This document shows positions 1 to 6,016 of a stretch of DNA of 12,215 nt, piece by piece (the stretch's first letter is position 1; every line of letters starts with the position of its first letter). The DNA lies in the NCBI GenBank assembly GCA_021812735.1, contig JAKAMV010000203.1, forward strand, positions 1 through 12,215, in the 5' to 3' direction. Position numbers and translations under genes: made by a program. Source of the DNA: Chloroflexota bacterium (lineage in GTDB: Bacteria > Chloroflexota > Limnocylindria > Limnocylindrales > CSP1-4). The notes beneath the pieces are model-generated. The model searched no databases and was not told the origin of the DNA. It saw only the letters and a list, made by a program, of their open reading frames with translations.

Positions 1-368
1 TCCATCCGCCCCACCACCGCACCCACCGGCCAGTCCTGTCGCAGCCAGACACCGGCCAGGAACACGTGCTCACCGGGCCCGACGATCGCCTCCGGCGTCC
101 AGCCTGCGGCATCGTCGGAGTAGACGACCGGGGTCGCGCCGATGCGGAGCAGGAACGGACCGCTCCCTGCGCCGTAGGGCTCGAGCGGGCCGCCGGGATA
201 ACGCCACGCGGCGAGGACGTTCAGGGCCAGCACGAGCACGGCGAGGAGGGCCACCGTGCGCAGCACGATGGCCGGCGACAGGTGCGCGGCGGTCCGGCGC
301 CCGGGATGGGCAATCGGCCGATGGCCGGCCAGATCCACGGAGTCGCCGGGCGACGTTGGTGCGTTCAT
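1..368 (-). CDS. Membrane-anchored protein of unknown function, partial (3' end beyond the window)
   Basis: The frame is open from an ATG at 366-368 through to base 1, giving 122 codons without a stop, so only the N-terminal part is seen. The ATG overlaps the TGA of the upstream gene (ATGA), which implies translational coupling in the same minus-strand operon. A cytoplasmic N-terminus of about 30 residues, ending in an RR pair, precedes one hydrophobic segment (about residues 31-53). An extracytoplasmic part follows, with PYGAGSGPFLLRIG and PVVYSDDAAGW stretches that look beta-rich. I do not recognise a family. The topology suggests a signal-anchored protein acting outside the membrane, like its upstream neighbour. 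Function is unknown. Confidence 0.7.
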   Translation of the reverse strand, partial: MNAPTSPGDSVDLAGHRPIAHPGRRTAAHLSPAIVLRTVALLAVLVLALNVLAAWRYPGGPLEPYGAGSGPFLLRIGATPVVYSDDAAGWTPEAIVGPGEHVFLAGVWLRQDWPVGAVVGRM

Positions 369-805
369 CGGCCTTCGCAGGAGCCCGTGTCGAGCCCCAT
401 CTGGTGGACGAACTCGCTGTCATCGAGTGCCGATCCGGCGACCCCCGCGCCGCCGCCCCAGGTGTCGTCGGTCGCGGTCGGCATCGAGCCCCGCAGGGCG
501 AAGGCGAAGCGGGTCTCGGCGTAGGGGGGCCGATGCTCCGCGAAGATGAGCGCAACCGAGCCGTTCGGTGAGCAGCGCGCCTCGACGAACGAGAGATGGA
601 GCGGCAGCCGGAGTCCGTCGGTGGCCTCGGACCAGAGCTGTTGTCGCGCCGCCCGGACGAAGGCGGCGAGCGACGCTGGAACGGGTCGATCGGGCCACAG
701 CACTGGCGGCACGAACGTCGTGATCAAGCCGATCACGGCGAGCATCGCGAGCAGGAAGGCGCCGACAGTGGCCGCCGTTCTCGCGCTGCCGCCTGCACCG
801 GTCAA
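365..805 (-). CDS. Single-pass membrane protein of unknown function
   Basis: This is a 146-residue protein starting at TTG (803-805). A GGAG lies about 7 bases upstream of the TTG, and there is no in-frame ATG or GTG between it and the stop of the preceding gene, so TTG is the best start. The sequence has one transmembrane segment (about residues 10-32, AFLLAMLAVIGLITTFVPP). An extracytoplasmic domain of about 110 residues follows, containing two cysteines and the stretches LPLHLSFVEARCSPNGSVAL and RFAFALRG. It is the middle gene of a three-gene minus-strand operon, with a 48-base gap upstream and a 4-base overlap downstream. No family is recognised. The fold could be a small beta sandwich, but that is a guess from hydrophobic alternation. 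Confidence 0.7.
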   Translation of the reverse strand: MTGAGGSARTAATVGAFLLAMLAVIGLITTFVPPVLWPDRPVPASLAAFVRAARQQLWSEATDGLRLPLHLSFVEARCSPNGSVALIFAEHRPPYAETRFAFALRGSMPTATDDTWGGGAGVAGSALDDSEFVHQMGLDTGSCEGR

Positions 806-853
806 CGCGGTCTCCGCATCGTCATCTGACCCCGCCGGGCAAGAGCCTCCGTA

Positions 854-1261
854 CTACGCCCGAGCCTGCCGGTTGAGCCGCTCCACAAAGAGGGCGGTAC
901 CGCCCACGAAGAGCGCCACCCACACGACGAACACCGCGTTCGAGAGGAGCGAGGCGAGTGGATCTGCTGTCCGGGCGCTGAGAGCCGCCTCGGTCAGAAG
1001 TCCAGCGGCCAGCCCGATAGCTGCAGCCCGCCGCGTGTGGAGTGCCGGCCTACGGGACGGAGGACGCGCCTGCCACCGGTTGATGGCCTCCACGACGGCG
1101 ACCGCGCCGAAGACGGCCGCGATCCCGATCAGCAGCGTCTCCACGAGCGTCAGGAAGGGCGTATCGGACCTCATGGCGATGCCCGGCGCAAGGACTGCGA
1201 GAACGAGCAGCCCGACGACCACGCCTCGTCGCACGTTCAGCGGTTGCCCGGGTGTCCTCAT
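854..1261 (-). CDS. Small multi-pass membrane protein of unknown function
   Basis: The protein has 135 residues from an ATG at 1259-1261 preceded by a strong ribosome site (AAGGGAGG about 10 bases upstream). The frame stays open far upstream to about 1936, but that part lies antisense to the DUF2975 gene and is rich in Arg, Thr and Ser, so it is a shadow. Four hydrophobic stretches are visible: about residues 13-30, 36-60, 79-97 and 103-127. A basic loop (RWQARPPSRRPALHTRR) separates the second and third, and the tail ends ERLNRQARA. It is the first gene of the minus-strand operon and is divergent from the DUF2975 gene. No domain family is recognised. The operon holds only envelope proteins, so a membrane role is the only safe inference. 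Confidence 0.72.
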   Translation of the reverse strand: MRTPGQPLNVRRGVVVGLLVLAVLAPGIAMRSDTPFLTLVETLLIGIAAVFGAVAVVEAINRWQARPPSRRPALHTRRAAAIGLAAGLLTEAALSARTADPLASLLSNAVFVVWVALFVGGTALFVERLNRQARA

Positions 1262-1481
1262 CGTCTCGAACCCTCCCTTCCCCGGGAAGTCTGACCGACC
1301 GCCATCCGCAGGCAGGCTCTCCCGGATGCCGCCAGACCCCGAGCGCCGTCGGCTCGATCGGAGGCGAACGCCCCTCCTGGTTCCAGCCATGGTTCCGCAT
1401 CGATAACGCCGTGACGCGTCGGATCCGGACAGTGCCGGATGGCCTATTGACGATCGAGCGATACCGATCGATGTTCGATAG
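1262..1481. promoter_or_regulatory. Divergent intergenic region with repeats
   Basis: About 220 bases separate the minus-strand membrane operon from the plus-strand DUF2975 operon, and both must be transcribed from here. Visible structure includes a direct repeat TGGTTCC (spaced 12 bases start to start, near 1379-1397) and a GGCG-AA-CGCC hairpin nearby. At the plus-strand end there are several CGAT-type repeats. No stop-free reading frame in it looks coding. No clear sigma-70 promoter was found for the minus direction. Confidence 0.5.
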
Positions 1482-1482
1482 A
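1447..1482 (+). promoter_or_regulatory. Candidate promoter and operator for the DUF2975-XRE operon
   Basis: TTGACG (1447-1452) is followed after 17 bases by GATGTT (1470-1475), a weak -10 match. A start site 7 bases further would fall exactly on the ATG at 1482. There is no Shine-Dalgarno sequence before that ATG, which fits a leaderless transcript. The spacer holds two palindromic CGATCG boxes (1451-1456 and 1465-1470) separated by 8 bases, so it could be an operator for the XRE protein encoded in the operon. The -10 match is only 3 of 6, so this is tentative. Confidence 0.35.
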
Positions 1483-1958
1483 TGAACGTGATCGTCGTGC
1501 GGCTGCTCCGCGCCGCGCTCGTCGTCCTCCTGCTCGGCTCCGTGCTCGCGCAGGTCCTCGTGCCGCTGTTCGGGAGCATGGAGGAGGGCATTTTCCCGGT
1601 ACTTGCGTACCTCGTCGTCCCGTACTCGGCGGCGGGCATCCTCGTCATCGCCTGCGGCCAGGTGACGCTGCTCGTCGTCTGGCGCCTGCTGTCCCTCATC
1701 GAGGGCGGGGTCATCTTCACCCGCCGCGCCCTGCGCTGGGTCGACGTGATCACGGGGTGCGGCGCGCTCGCCACGCTGTTGAGCGTAGGCGTCCTGCTCC
1801 ACCTGATCGCCGTCGTCGGCGCCCACAACGCCACCCTCGTCCTCGGGCTGATCGCGGCCCTGGCGGGCGGGTCGGCGTTCGTGCTCCTCATGGTCGTCAT
1901 GCGCGGCCTGCTCGAGTGGGCGATCGCCGACCGCACCGAACTCGACGCGGTGATCTGA
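1482..1958 (+). CDS. DUF2975 family membrane protein (YoaS-like)
   Basis: The protein has 158 residues with four transmembrane segments (about 6-30, 38-70, 91-113 and 118-144). Between segments 2 and 3 lies the characteristic IEGGVIFTRRALRWVDVI stretch. The tail EWAIADRTELDAVI has the acidic pattern that ends with a short hydrophobic tail in DUF2975 proteins. Members of this family are almost always encoded directly before a small XRE/Cro-type regulator, as here, where the TGA and the next ATG share one base (1958). The biochemical role of the family is not established. The usual view is that the membrane protein controls or is controlled by its partner regulator. There is no ribosome site before the ATG, so leaderless translation is likely. 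Confidence 0.85.
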   Translation: MNVIVVRLLRAALVVLLLGSVLAQVLVPLFGSMEEGIFPVLAYLVVPYSAAGILVIACGQVTLLVVWRLLSLIEGGVIFTRRALRWVDVITGCGALATLLSVGVLLHLIAVVGAHNATLVLGLIAALAGGSAFVLLMVVMRGLLEWAIADRTELDAVI

Positions 1959-2173
1959 TGGCCGTCCTCGTCGATCTCGACGTCATGCTCGCCCGGCGCA
2001 AGATGTCGGTGGGTGACTTCGCGAAGGCCGTCGGCATCACGCCGGCGAACGTCGCGGTGCTGAAGAACGGGCGTGCCAGGGCCATCCGGTTCACCACGCT
2101 CGACGCGATCTGCCGGGTGCTCGACTGCCAGCCGGGCGACATCCTGCGGTGGACCACCGAGCGGTCGTCATGA
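1958..2173 (+). CDS. Small XRE/Cro-type helix-turn-helix regulator (YozG-like)
   Basis: This is a 71-residue protein and is essentially only a DNA-binding domain. The pattern is typical: LDVMLARRKMSVGDFAKAVGIT, then ANVAVLKNGRARAIRF with the recognition helix at about residues 29-37, then TLDAICRVLDCQPGDILRW. This last stretch is the signature of the HTH_26/YozG group. It starts at an ATG overlapping the DUF2975 stop by one base, so the two are translated together. Its stop is also overlapped by an ATG (ATGA at 2170-2173) in the frame of the next gene. It probably autoregulates the operon, and the CGATCG-N8-CGATCG boxes before the DUF2975 gene are a candidate site. Direct regulation by the membrane partner is an inference from conserved pairing. 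Confidence 0.88.
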   Translation: MAVLVDLDVMLARRKMSVGDFAKAVGITPANVAVLKNGRARAIRFTTLDAICRVLDCQPGDILRWTTERSS

Positions 2174-2208
2174 CGACGGGGCCGACAGGGTACGCGAGGA
2201 GGCCACTG

Positions 2209-2538
2209 ATGCGCTCTGGCCTCGTGGCCGTCGCGCTTGGGACCGTGGCTGCCGGCTGCGCCGGTCTGGCGACTGGGACGGCGACCGTCACCGGGACGCT
2301 CGAGGGCTCGGACGGCGCCTGCCTCTACGTCGTCGTGCCGCACGGGGACGCCACCGATCGCTACTGGCTCCGGCATCTGCCGTCCGGGTACGAAGCGGAC
2401 GAGCACGGTCTTCACGGGCCCACCGGAAGCCTCACTCCGATGGGTGGCTCGCTCACCGTCTCCGGGCCCCTGTCGTGGCAGCCATTCGACCGGCACTGCG
2501 CCGGCGAGCACACGCTGAACGCGACGGCGGTCACGTAG
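2209..2538 (+). CDS. Small secreted lipoprotein, function unknown
   Basis: The protein has 109 residues from an ATG at 2209 with a near-perfect ribosome site (GAGGAGG ending 6 bases before it). The same frame also has an ATG at 2170 overlapping the regulator's TGA, but the downstream start gives a clean signal sequence: MRSGLVAVALGTVAAGC, with a lipobox-like VAAGC and Cys17 as the lipidation site. The mature part (about 93 residues) is beta-rich (TGTATVTGTLEGSDGACLYV) with two further cysteines that could form a disulfide. It is third in the DUF2975-XRE operon. A lipoprotein is not a standard part of that pair. No family is recognised. Confidence 0.72.
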   Translation: MRSGLVAVALGTVAAGCAGLATGTATVTGTLEGSDGACLYVVVPHGDATDRYWLRHLPSGYEADEHGLHGPTGSLTPMGGSLTVSGPLSWQPFDRHCAGEHTLNATAVT

Positions 2539-2610
2539 GCCAGTGTGGGCTCCGCCCGGCGACGGCCTGGTCGAGGACGAGGATCGTCACTGGACCTGCA
2601 CGCTCACTGG
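2539..2610. other. Short convergent gap
   Basis: This 72-base gap separates the end of the plus-strand lipoprotein gene from the end of the minus-strand anti-sigma gene. A GGGC-TCC-GCCC hairpin (2547-2557) is the only terminator-like structure. It has a 4-base stem and no T-tract, so it is weak evidence. Confidence 0.25.
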
Positions 2611-4701
2611 TCAGCGGCCGAGGCCGGTCGCATATCCACGCTGGATGATCTGGCCCGCTGCATCGAGGCCCTCCCCCGCCCAGGCCACCTGGCCATCAGA
2701 CGTGAGCCACACGCGCGTGGGGTCGATGCTCGTCGTGATCGAGGTCAGCTTTCCGCTCGTGGCGTCCCAGACGGTCAGCGGTACCGGCTGCCCTACGTCG
2801 AGCGCCACCTGACCCCACGCTACGCTGCCTCCCGCGGCGGCAATCGGGGTCCAGCCACTGTGCAAGCCCGTGTCGATCCGGGATGGCTGAGCGCCGAGAG
2901 AAAACGACCAGATCGATCGCGTCCGCAGGTCGGCCGCGAGCGCTACCCACGTGAGTCGATCAATCCCGTTCGCATCCTCCGACAGGGCGATGCTCTCGAC
3001 CCCGGTCGTCACTTCACCGCCGTCGGGCTTGCCGGGCGGGGCCAGCACGAGCCGATTGGATCCGGTCGCCGGCTGCTCAACCCAGGCGACGAGCGGCGCC
3101 GAGCCGTCGGCCGCGGCCAGCGCGGCGAGCCCGGTGACGGCGCCCGTCGTCTCAGCTCGGGTGAGGAGCGTGCCGTCGGGCAGGGAGCGCGCGAGGACCT
3201 GCTCGCGGAGCGGGTTCGCGGGGCTGGGATCCTCACGGTCGTAGGCAAGGACGGTGCCGGAAACCGCGAGCGACGGGGCGGCGGGTCCGGGACAGATCTC
3301 GTCGCCGGGAAAAGCGCTCGTGCGGGAGTTCGTCCCGGCATCGATCGCAGTCTGCTTCCCCGTCGCCAGCGCGAGGGCGAGGATCTTCCAATGCAGCGGC
3401 GCCGACACGTTCGTCATGCACGGCGTCTGCTGGGTGCCCTGGACATCCTTCCACGCCTCGACGTAGACGAGCCAGTCATCGGTCGCGGCGAGCCCGGCCA
3501 CGTGGTGGCCTGTGGCGAGCGCGGCAAGCGTATGCGTCGCGCCACTGGTCCAGTCTCCCGACAGGATCGAGGTGCCATCGGGAGCGGGAAAGTAGAAGCG
3601 GCCGTGGTTAGCAGCAAGCGGTGTGGCAAGCGTCAGGCGGAGGCCGTCTGGGAACGCGAACACCGACTGGCCGCGGATGTCCGGCGTGACGGTCGGGCCG
3701 GGCTGGCTCGCCGTCGAGTCGCCCCAGAGCTCGGTGGCGGTGCCGGCGTCGAGAACGGCGCGCGCGAGCTGGCCTGGCTCGCCGCCGACGACCTTCAACG
3801 TCAGAACCCAGCACAGCCGGAGCGTCGGCGAGGGGCCGGTCCCGGGCGCGACCGGCGGCGCCCACTCGAGTTCGCCGCCCGTGATCTGCACGGGCAGGAG
3901 TGAGGGCCGCGAGCTGCGCGCGGCCAGCAGCGCCGCCTGTGCCTCCTCGCGAGTGAGGACGCGCGCCGGCTTCGGTTCGAGGGGCCGCTCGAGGCGATGG
4001 AAGCCCGCGAAAGAGCCGTCGGCGTAGAGGGTGATTCCCGTGTCGTCGCCCATCGTCGGCACGCCGTTGACCGTGCGCGGCCAGGAAGCGCTCCAGAGGC
4101 CGCCTCCGAGCGTGAGGGGGATCGAGTCGGTCGGGATGCTGTAGCCGACGGCCGCCGCGGCCGACATGACTCGGGTCGCCGCGACGTCCTTCGTGACCGC
4201 AGGGGTGCCCGCAGGCGCCGCCGTTCGGAAGACGAAGGTGAGGACCCCACGCGGATCCCACTCCACCTGCCAGGCCGTCCCGAACCGCACCACGGTGTTG
4301 GTGGCACCCGTCGTCGTGTCCGTCACCTCCGCCACCGTTCCTACCTCGGGCACGTCGTAGCCGAGCGCTTGGATGAGTGAGCTGGCACGTGCGAGCGACA
4401 CGGAGTCTGGATCAGCCGCCGAAGGTGACTCCGACGGAATCACGCCGGGCGACGCGCTTGCGGCCGGGCCGACCGCCTGCTGCGGACGCAGCGCGATGAG
4501 CATCCCGGCCGCGCCGACCACGAGGATGACGGCGGCAAGGCCGGCGGCGAGGCGGGGCACGAGACGCCACCACGGCCGGACGTGTGCTCGCGGCGTGGCG
4601 AGCGTCTGACGGACACGCGCTTGGAGTGCCGGCGAGGCCGGCTCGGCGGTCATGCGTCCGAGCGTGCGTCGGAGGTCGCGCTCGAACCGTTCGTCGCTCA
4701 T
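2611..4701 (-). CDS. Membrane-anchored anti-sigma-like protein with YcdB/PepSY-like and beta-propeller-like domains
   Basis: The protein has 696 residues from an ATG at 4699-4701 that overlaps the sigma gene's TGA (ATGA). A G-rich ribosome site lies just upstream. Residues 1-46 form a cytoplasmic head (MSDERFERDLRRTL...) lacking the HxxxCxxC zinc motif of ZAS anti-sigmas. Residues 47-71 are a transmembrane helix, followed by a Pro/Ser/Ala linker to about 100. Residues 100-290 resemble YcdB/PepSY-type domains (ALGYDVPEVG, WQVEW, SASWPRTVNGVPTMGDDTG, LTREEAQAALLAA). Residues about 330-696 repeat short beta-strand units typical of a TolB/propeller-like sensor. It is presumed to sequester the ECF factor encoded just upstream and to sense a cell-surface signal. 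The anti-sigma role is inferred from context and topology. The paralog at 6013 shares the MSDERF start. Confidence 0.82.
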   Translation of the reverse strand: MSDERFERDLRRTLGRMTAEPASPALQARVRQTLATPRAHVRPWWRLVPRLAAGLAAVILVVGAAGMLIALRPQQAVGPAASASPGVIPSESPSAADPDSVSLARASSLIQALGYDVPEVGTVAEVTDTTTGATNTVVRFGTAWQVEWDPRGVLTFVFRTAAPAGTPAVTKDVAATRVMSAAAAVGYSIPTDSIPLTLGGGLWSASWPRTVNGVPTMGDDTGITLYADGSFAGFHRLERPLEPKPARVLTREEAQAALLAARSSRPSLLPVQITGGELEWAPPVAPGTGPSPTLRLCWVLTLKVVGGEPGQLARAVLDAGTATELWGDSTASQPGPTVTPDIRGQSVFAFPDGLRLTLATPLAANHGRFYFPAPDGTSILSGDWTSGATHTLAALATGHHVAGLAATDDWLVYVEAWKDVQGTQQTPCMTNVSAPLHWKILALALATGKQTAIDAGTNSRTSAFPGDEICPGPAAPSLAVSGTVLAYDREDPSPANPLREQVLARSLPDGTLLTRAETTGAVTGLAALAAADGSAPLVAWVEQPATGSNRLVLAPPGKPDGGEVTTGVESIALSEDANGIDRLTWVALAADLRTRSIWSFSLGAQPSRIDTGLHSGWTPIAAAGGSVAWGQVALDVGQPVPLTVWDATSGKLTSITTSIDPTRVWLTSDGQVAWAGEGLDAAGQIIQRGYATGLGR

Positions 4702-5234
4702 CGTGCCGCCCCCCCCTCGGAGGTCTCGCGCTCCCAGGCCGTGCGGAGGTGGCCGAGCGCGTAGTGGAGGCGTGACTTCACTGTCCCCAGGCGCTCGCCC
4801 GTCCGCTCGGCGATCTCGTCCAACGACAGGTCGGCCCAGAACCGCAGGGCTACGACCGTCCGGTGCTCGGGCGAGAGCTCTGCCATCGCGCGTTCGAGCG
4901 CATCGAGCGTGGCGAGGTCGCCAGGCGGGTCGGGCGCCGGAAGCGTTGCCGGCACGTCGAGCGTGATCGGTCGGACGCGTTGTCGGCGCAGTCGGTCGCG
5001 GCACGCGTTCACGACGATCCGCGTGAACCACGCCTCCATGCGGTCGGGATCGCGCAGCCCGTCGAGTCCGCGCCAGGCCGTGCACACCGCGTCGTGCACC
5101 GCGTCCTCGGCCTCGCCGCGGTCGCCCAGGATGACGGCGGCCAGCGCACAGCTGCGGTCGAGCGATGCCTCGACGTGCCGTGCGAAGGCGCGCTCGATCT
5201 GCCCCGCGGCCTCCCCCCGGAGCACCTGCGTCAC
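4698..5234 (-). CDS. RNA polymerase ECF sigma factor
   Basis: This sigma-70 family extracytoplasmic-function factor has 178 residues from the chosen start. Region 2 is seen at AFARHVEASLDRSCALAAVI to AWFTRIVVNACRDRLRR, including the acidic GEAEDAVHDAV helix. Region 4 is at LSPEHRTVVALRFWADLSLDEIAERTGERLGTVKSRLHYAL, its recognition helix being GTVKSRL. The frame extends to a GTG at 5273. I prefer the GTG at 5234 because GAGGGAGAGGGAG precedes it, and because the paralog at 5474 also starts with V-T and reaches AFAR at the same residue (16). If the GTG at 5273 were used, the mRNA would be nearly leaderless from the promoter at 5284-5308. It forms an operon with the anti-sigma gene through an ATGA overlap and is probably autoregulated. 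Confidence 0.92.
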   Translation of the reverse strand: MTQVLRGEAAGQIERAFARHVEASLDRSCALAAVILGDRGEAEDAVHDAVCTAWRGLDGLRDPDRMEAWFTRIVVNACRDRLRRQRVRPITLDVPATLPAPDPPGDLATLDALERAMAELSPEHRTVVALRFWADLSLDEIAERTGERLGTVKSRLHYALGHLRTAWERETSEGGAAR

Positions 5235-5283
5235 CAACTCCCTCTCCCTCGCGCGAACGGTCTCCCCGATCACGCCCCCATCT

Positions 5284-5308
5284 GACGCAGCGATGGCGCG
5301 AAAGGTTC
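5284..5308 (-). promoter_or_regulatory. Candidate ECF-type promoter of the minus-strand sigma gene
   Basis: On the minus strand, GAACC (5304-5308) and CGTC (5284-5287) are separated by exactly 16 bases, a classic ECF -35/-10 arrangement. The same pattern with the same spacing occurs before the divergent sigma gene and before the operon at 9958. The spacer begins TTTCGCGC, shared in 7 of 8 positions with the 9958 site. Confidence 0.62.
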
Positions 5309-5349
5309 AAGTCGTCGCGAAGTCGAGGATCGCCATCCGGCGCGAGCGG

Positions 5350-5371
5350 TCAAGGGACCTTCGACCCTTGA
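5350..5371. repeat. Inverted repeat TCAAGGG-N8-CCCTTGA between the divergent promoters
   Basis: This is a perfect 7-base inverted repeat (5350-5356 and 5365-5371) with an 8-base centre. It lies between the two divergent ECF-type promoters, at the middle of the roughly 240-base gap between the sigma genes. It could be an operator for a dimeric regulator, or a hairpin in a read-through transcript. No T-tract follows on either strand, so an intrinsic terminator is unlikely. Confidence 0.5.
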
Positions 5372-5418
5372 GGATCTGCGGATGGACGTCACGCCAGCGC
5401 CTTGCCTGAGCGAAGATC

Positions 5419-5443
5419 GAACCATCCGGGGGGCTGCATCGTC
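5419..5443 (+). promoter_or_regulatory. Candidate ECF-type promoter of the plus-strand sigma gene
   Basis: GAACC (5419-5423) and CGTC (5440-5443) are separated by 16 bases. Transcription would start near 5450, about 24 bases before the GTG at 5474, leaving room for the GGGAGG ribosome site. The two core elements match those of the minus-strand promoter at 5284-5308, although the spacer differs. Confidence 0.6.
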
Positions 5444-5473
5444 TGGAACGGCATGTTCGGACGGGAGGCGGCG

Positions 5474-6016
5474 GTGACGGAGCGCGCGGTGGTCGACAGG
5501 GCGGCCGATCGCGAGGATGCGTTCGCCCGGCTCGCCGATCACCAGCTCGCCGCCTCGTACCATCTCGCCGCGGTCCTGCTCGGCAGCGAGGTCGAGGCAC
5601 AGGACGCCGTGCAGGACGCGGCGGTCCAGGCGTGGGACCGCTTCGGGAGCCTGCGAGACGCCGAGCGGTTCGGGCCGTGGTTCCAGCGCATCCTCGTGAA
5701 CGGATGCCGCGACCGGCTGCGGCGTCGGGGACGCGTCCGGACGCTGCCGATCGAGGAGGCGCCCGAACCGGCGGCCCCCTTCCCGGCAGGCCGTCTCGCC
5801 GAACGCGACGCACTGCGCCGCGCGCTTGCGGACCTGCCGTCCGAGCAGCGCGAGGTCGTCGTCCTGCACTACTTCGGGGGCTTCACGCTCGACGAGGTCT
5901 CGGAGCGCACGGGCGAGCGGCCGGGCACGGTGCGGTCGCGGCTGCACGCCGCGCTCGAGGCGCTGCACGCGGCCTACGACGCGGTCGAGCGCGCCGACGG
6001 GGGAGGCTCACGATGA
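5474..6016 (+). CDS. RNA polymerase ECF sigma factor (paralog of the divergent one)
   Basis: The factor has 180 residues from a GTG at 5474 with GGGAGG ending 5 bases upstream. The frame is open to a TTG at 5402, but that would place the start upstream of the candidate promoter. Region 2 spans DAFARLADHQLAASYHLAAV to FQRILVNGCRDRLRR, with the acidic SEVEAQDAVQDAAV helix. Region 4 spans LPSEQREVVVLHYFGGFTLDEVSERTGERPGTVRSRLHAAL. The divergent factor at 4698-5234 is clearly similar in both regions (shared RIxVNxCRDRLRR and ERTGERxGTVxSRLH), so the pair probably arose by duplication and inversion. Its TGA overlaps the ATG of the following anti-sigma gene. Autoregulation is likely from the promoter at 5419-5443. 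Confidence 0.93.
   Translation: MTERAVVDRAADREDAFARLADHQLAASYHLAAVLLGSEVEAQDAVQDAAVQAWDRFGSLRDAERFGPWFQRILVNGCRDRLRRRGRVRTLPIEEAPEPAAPFPAGRLAERDALRRALADLPSEQREVVVLHYFGGFTLDEVSERTGERPGTVRSRLHAALEALHAAYDAVERADGGGSR

Noticed and set aside
1262..1936. N-terminal extension of the minus-strand frame ending at 854
   Set aside because: It is antisense to the DUF2975 gene, has Arg/Thr/Ser-rich composition, and a strong ribosome site marks the ATG at 1261.
2846..2853. GGGGTCCA copy resembling the att-region repeat
   Set aside because: It is a single copy inside a coding sequence far from the integrase, as expected by chance in GC-rich DNA.
4702..5310. Upstream part of the open minus frame that contains the anti-sigma gene
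   Set aside because: It lies in another frame of the ECF sigma gene. The MSDERF start at 4701 with an ATGA overlap is the real beginning.
5632..6012. Upstream part of the plus frame that contains the second anti-sigma gene
   Set aside because: It is an out-of-frame shadow of the sigma gene. The start at 6013 is supported by a ribosome site and the paralog's start.
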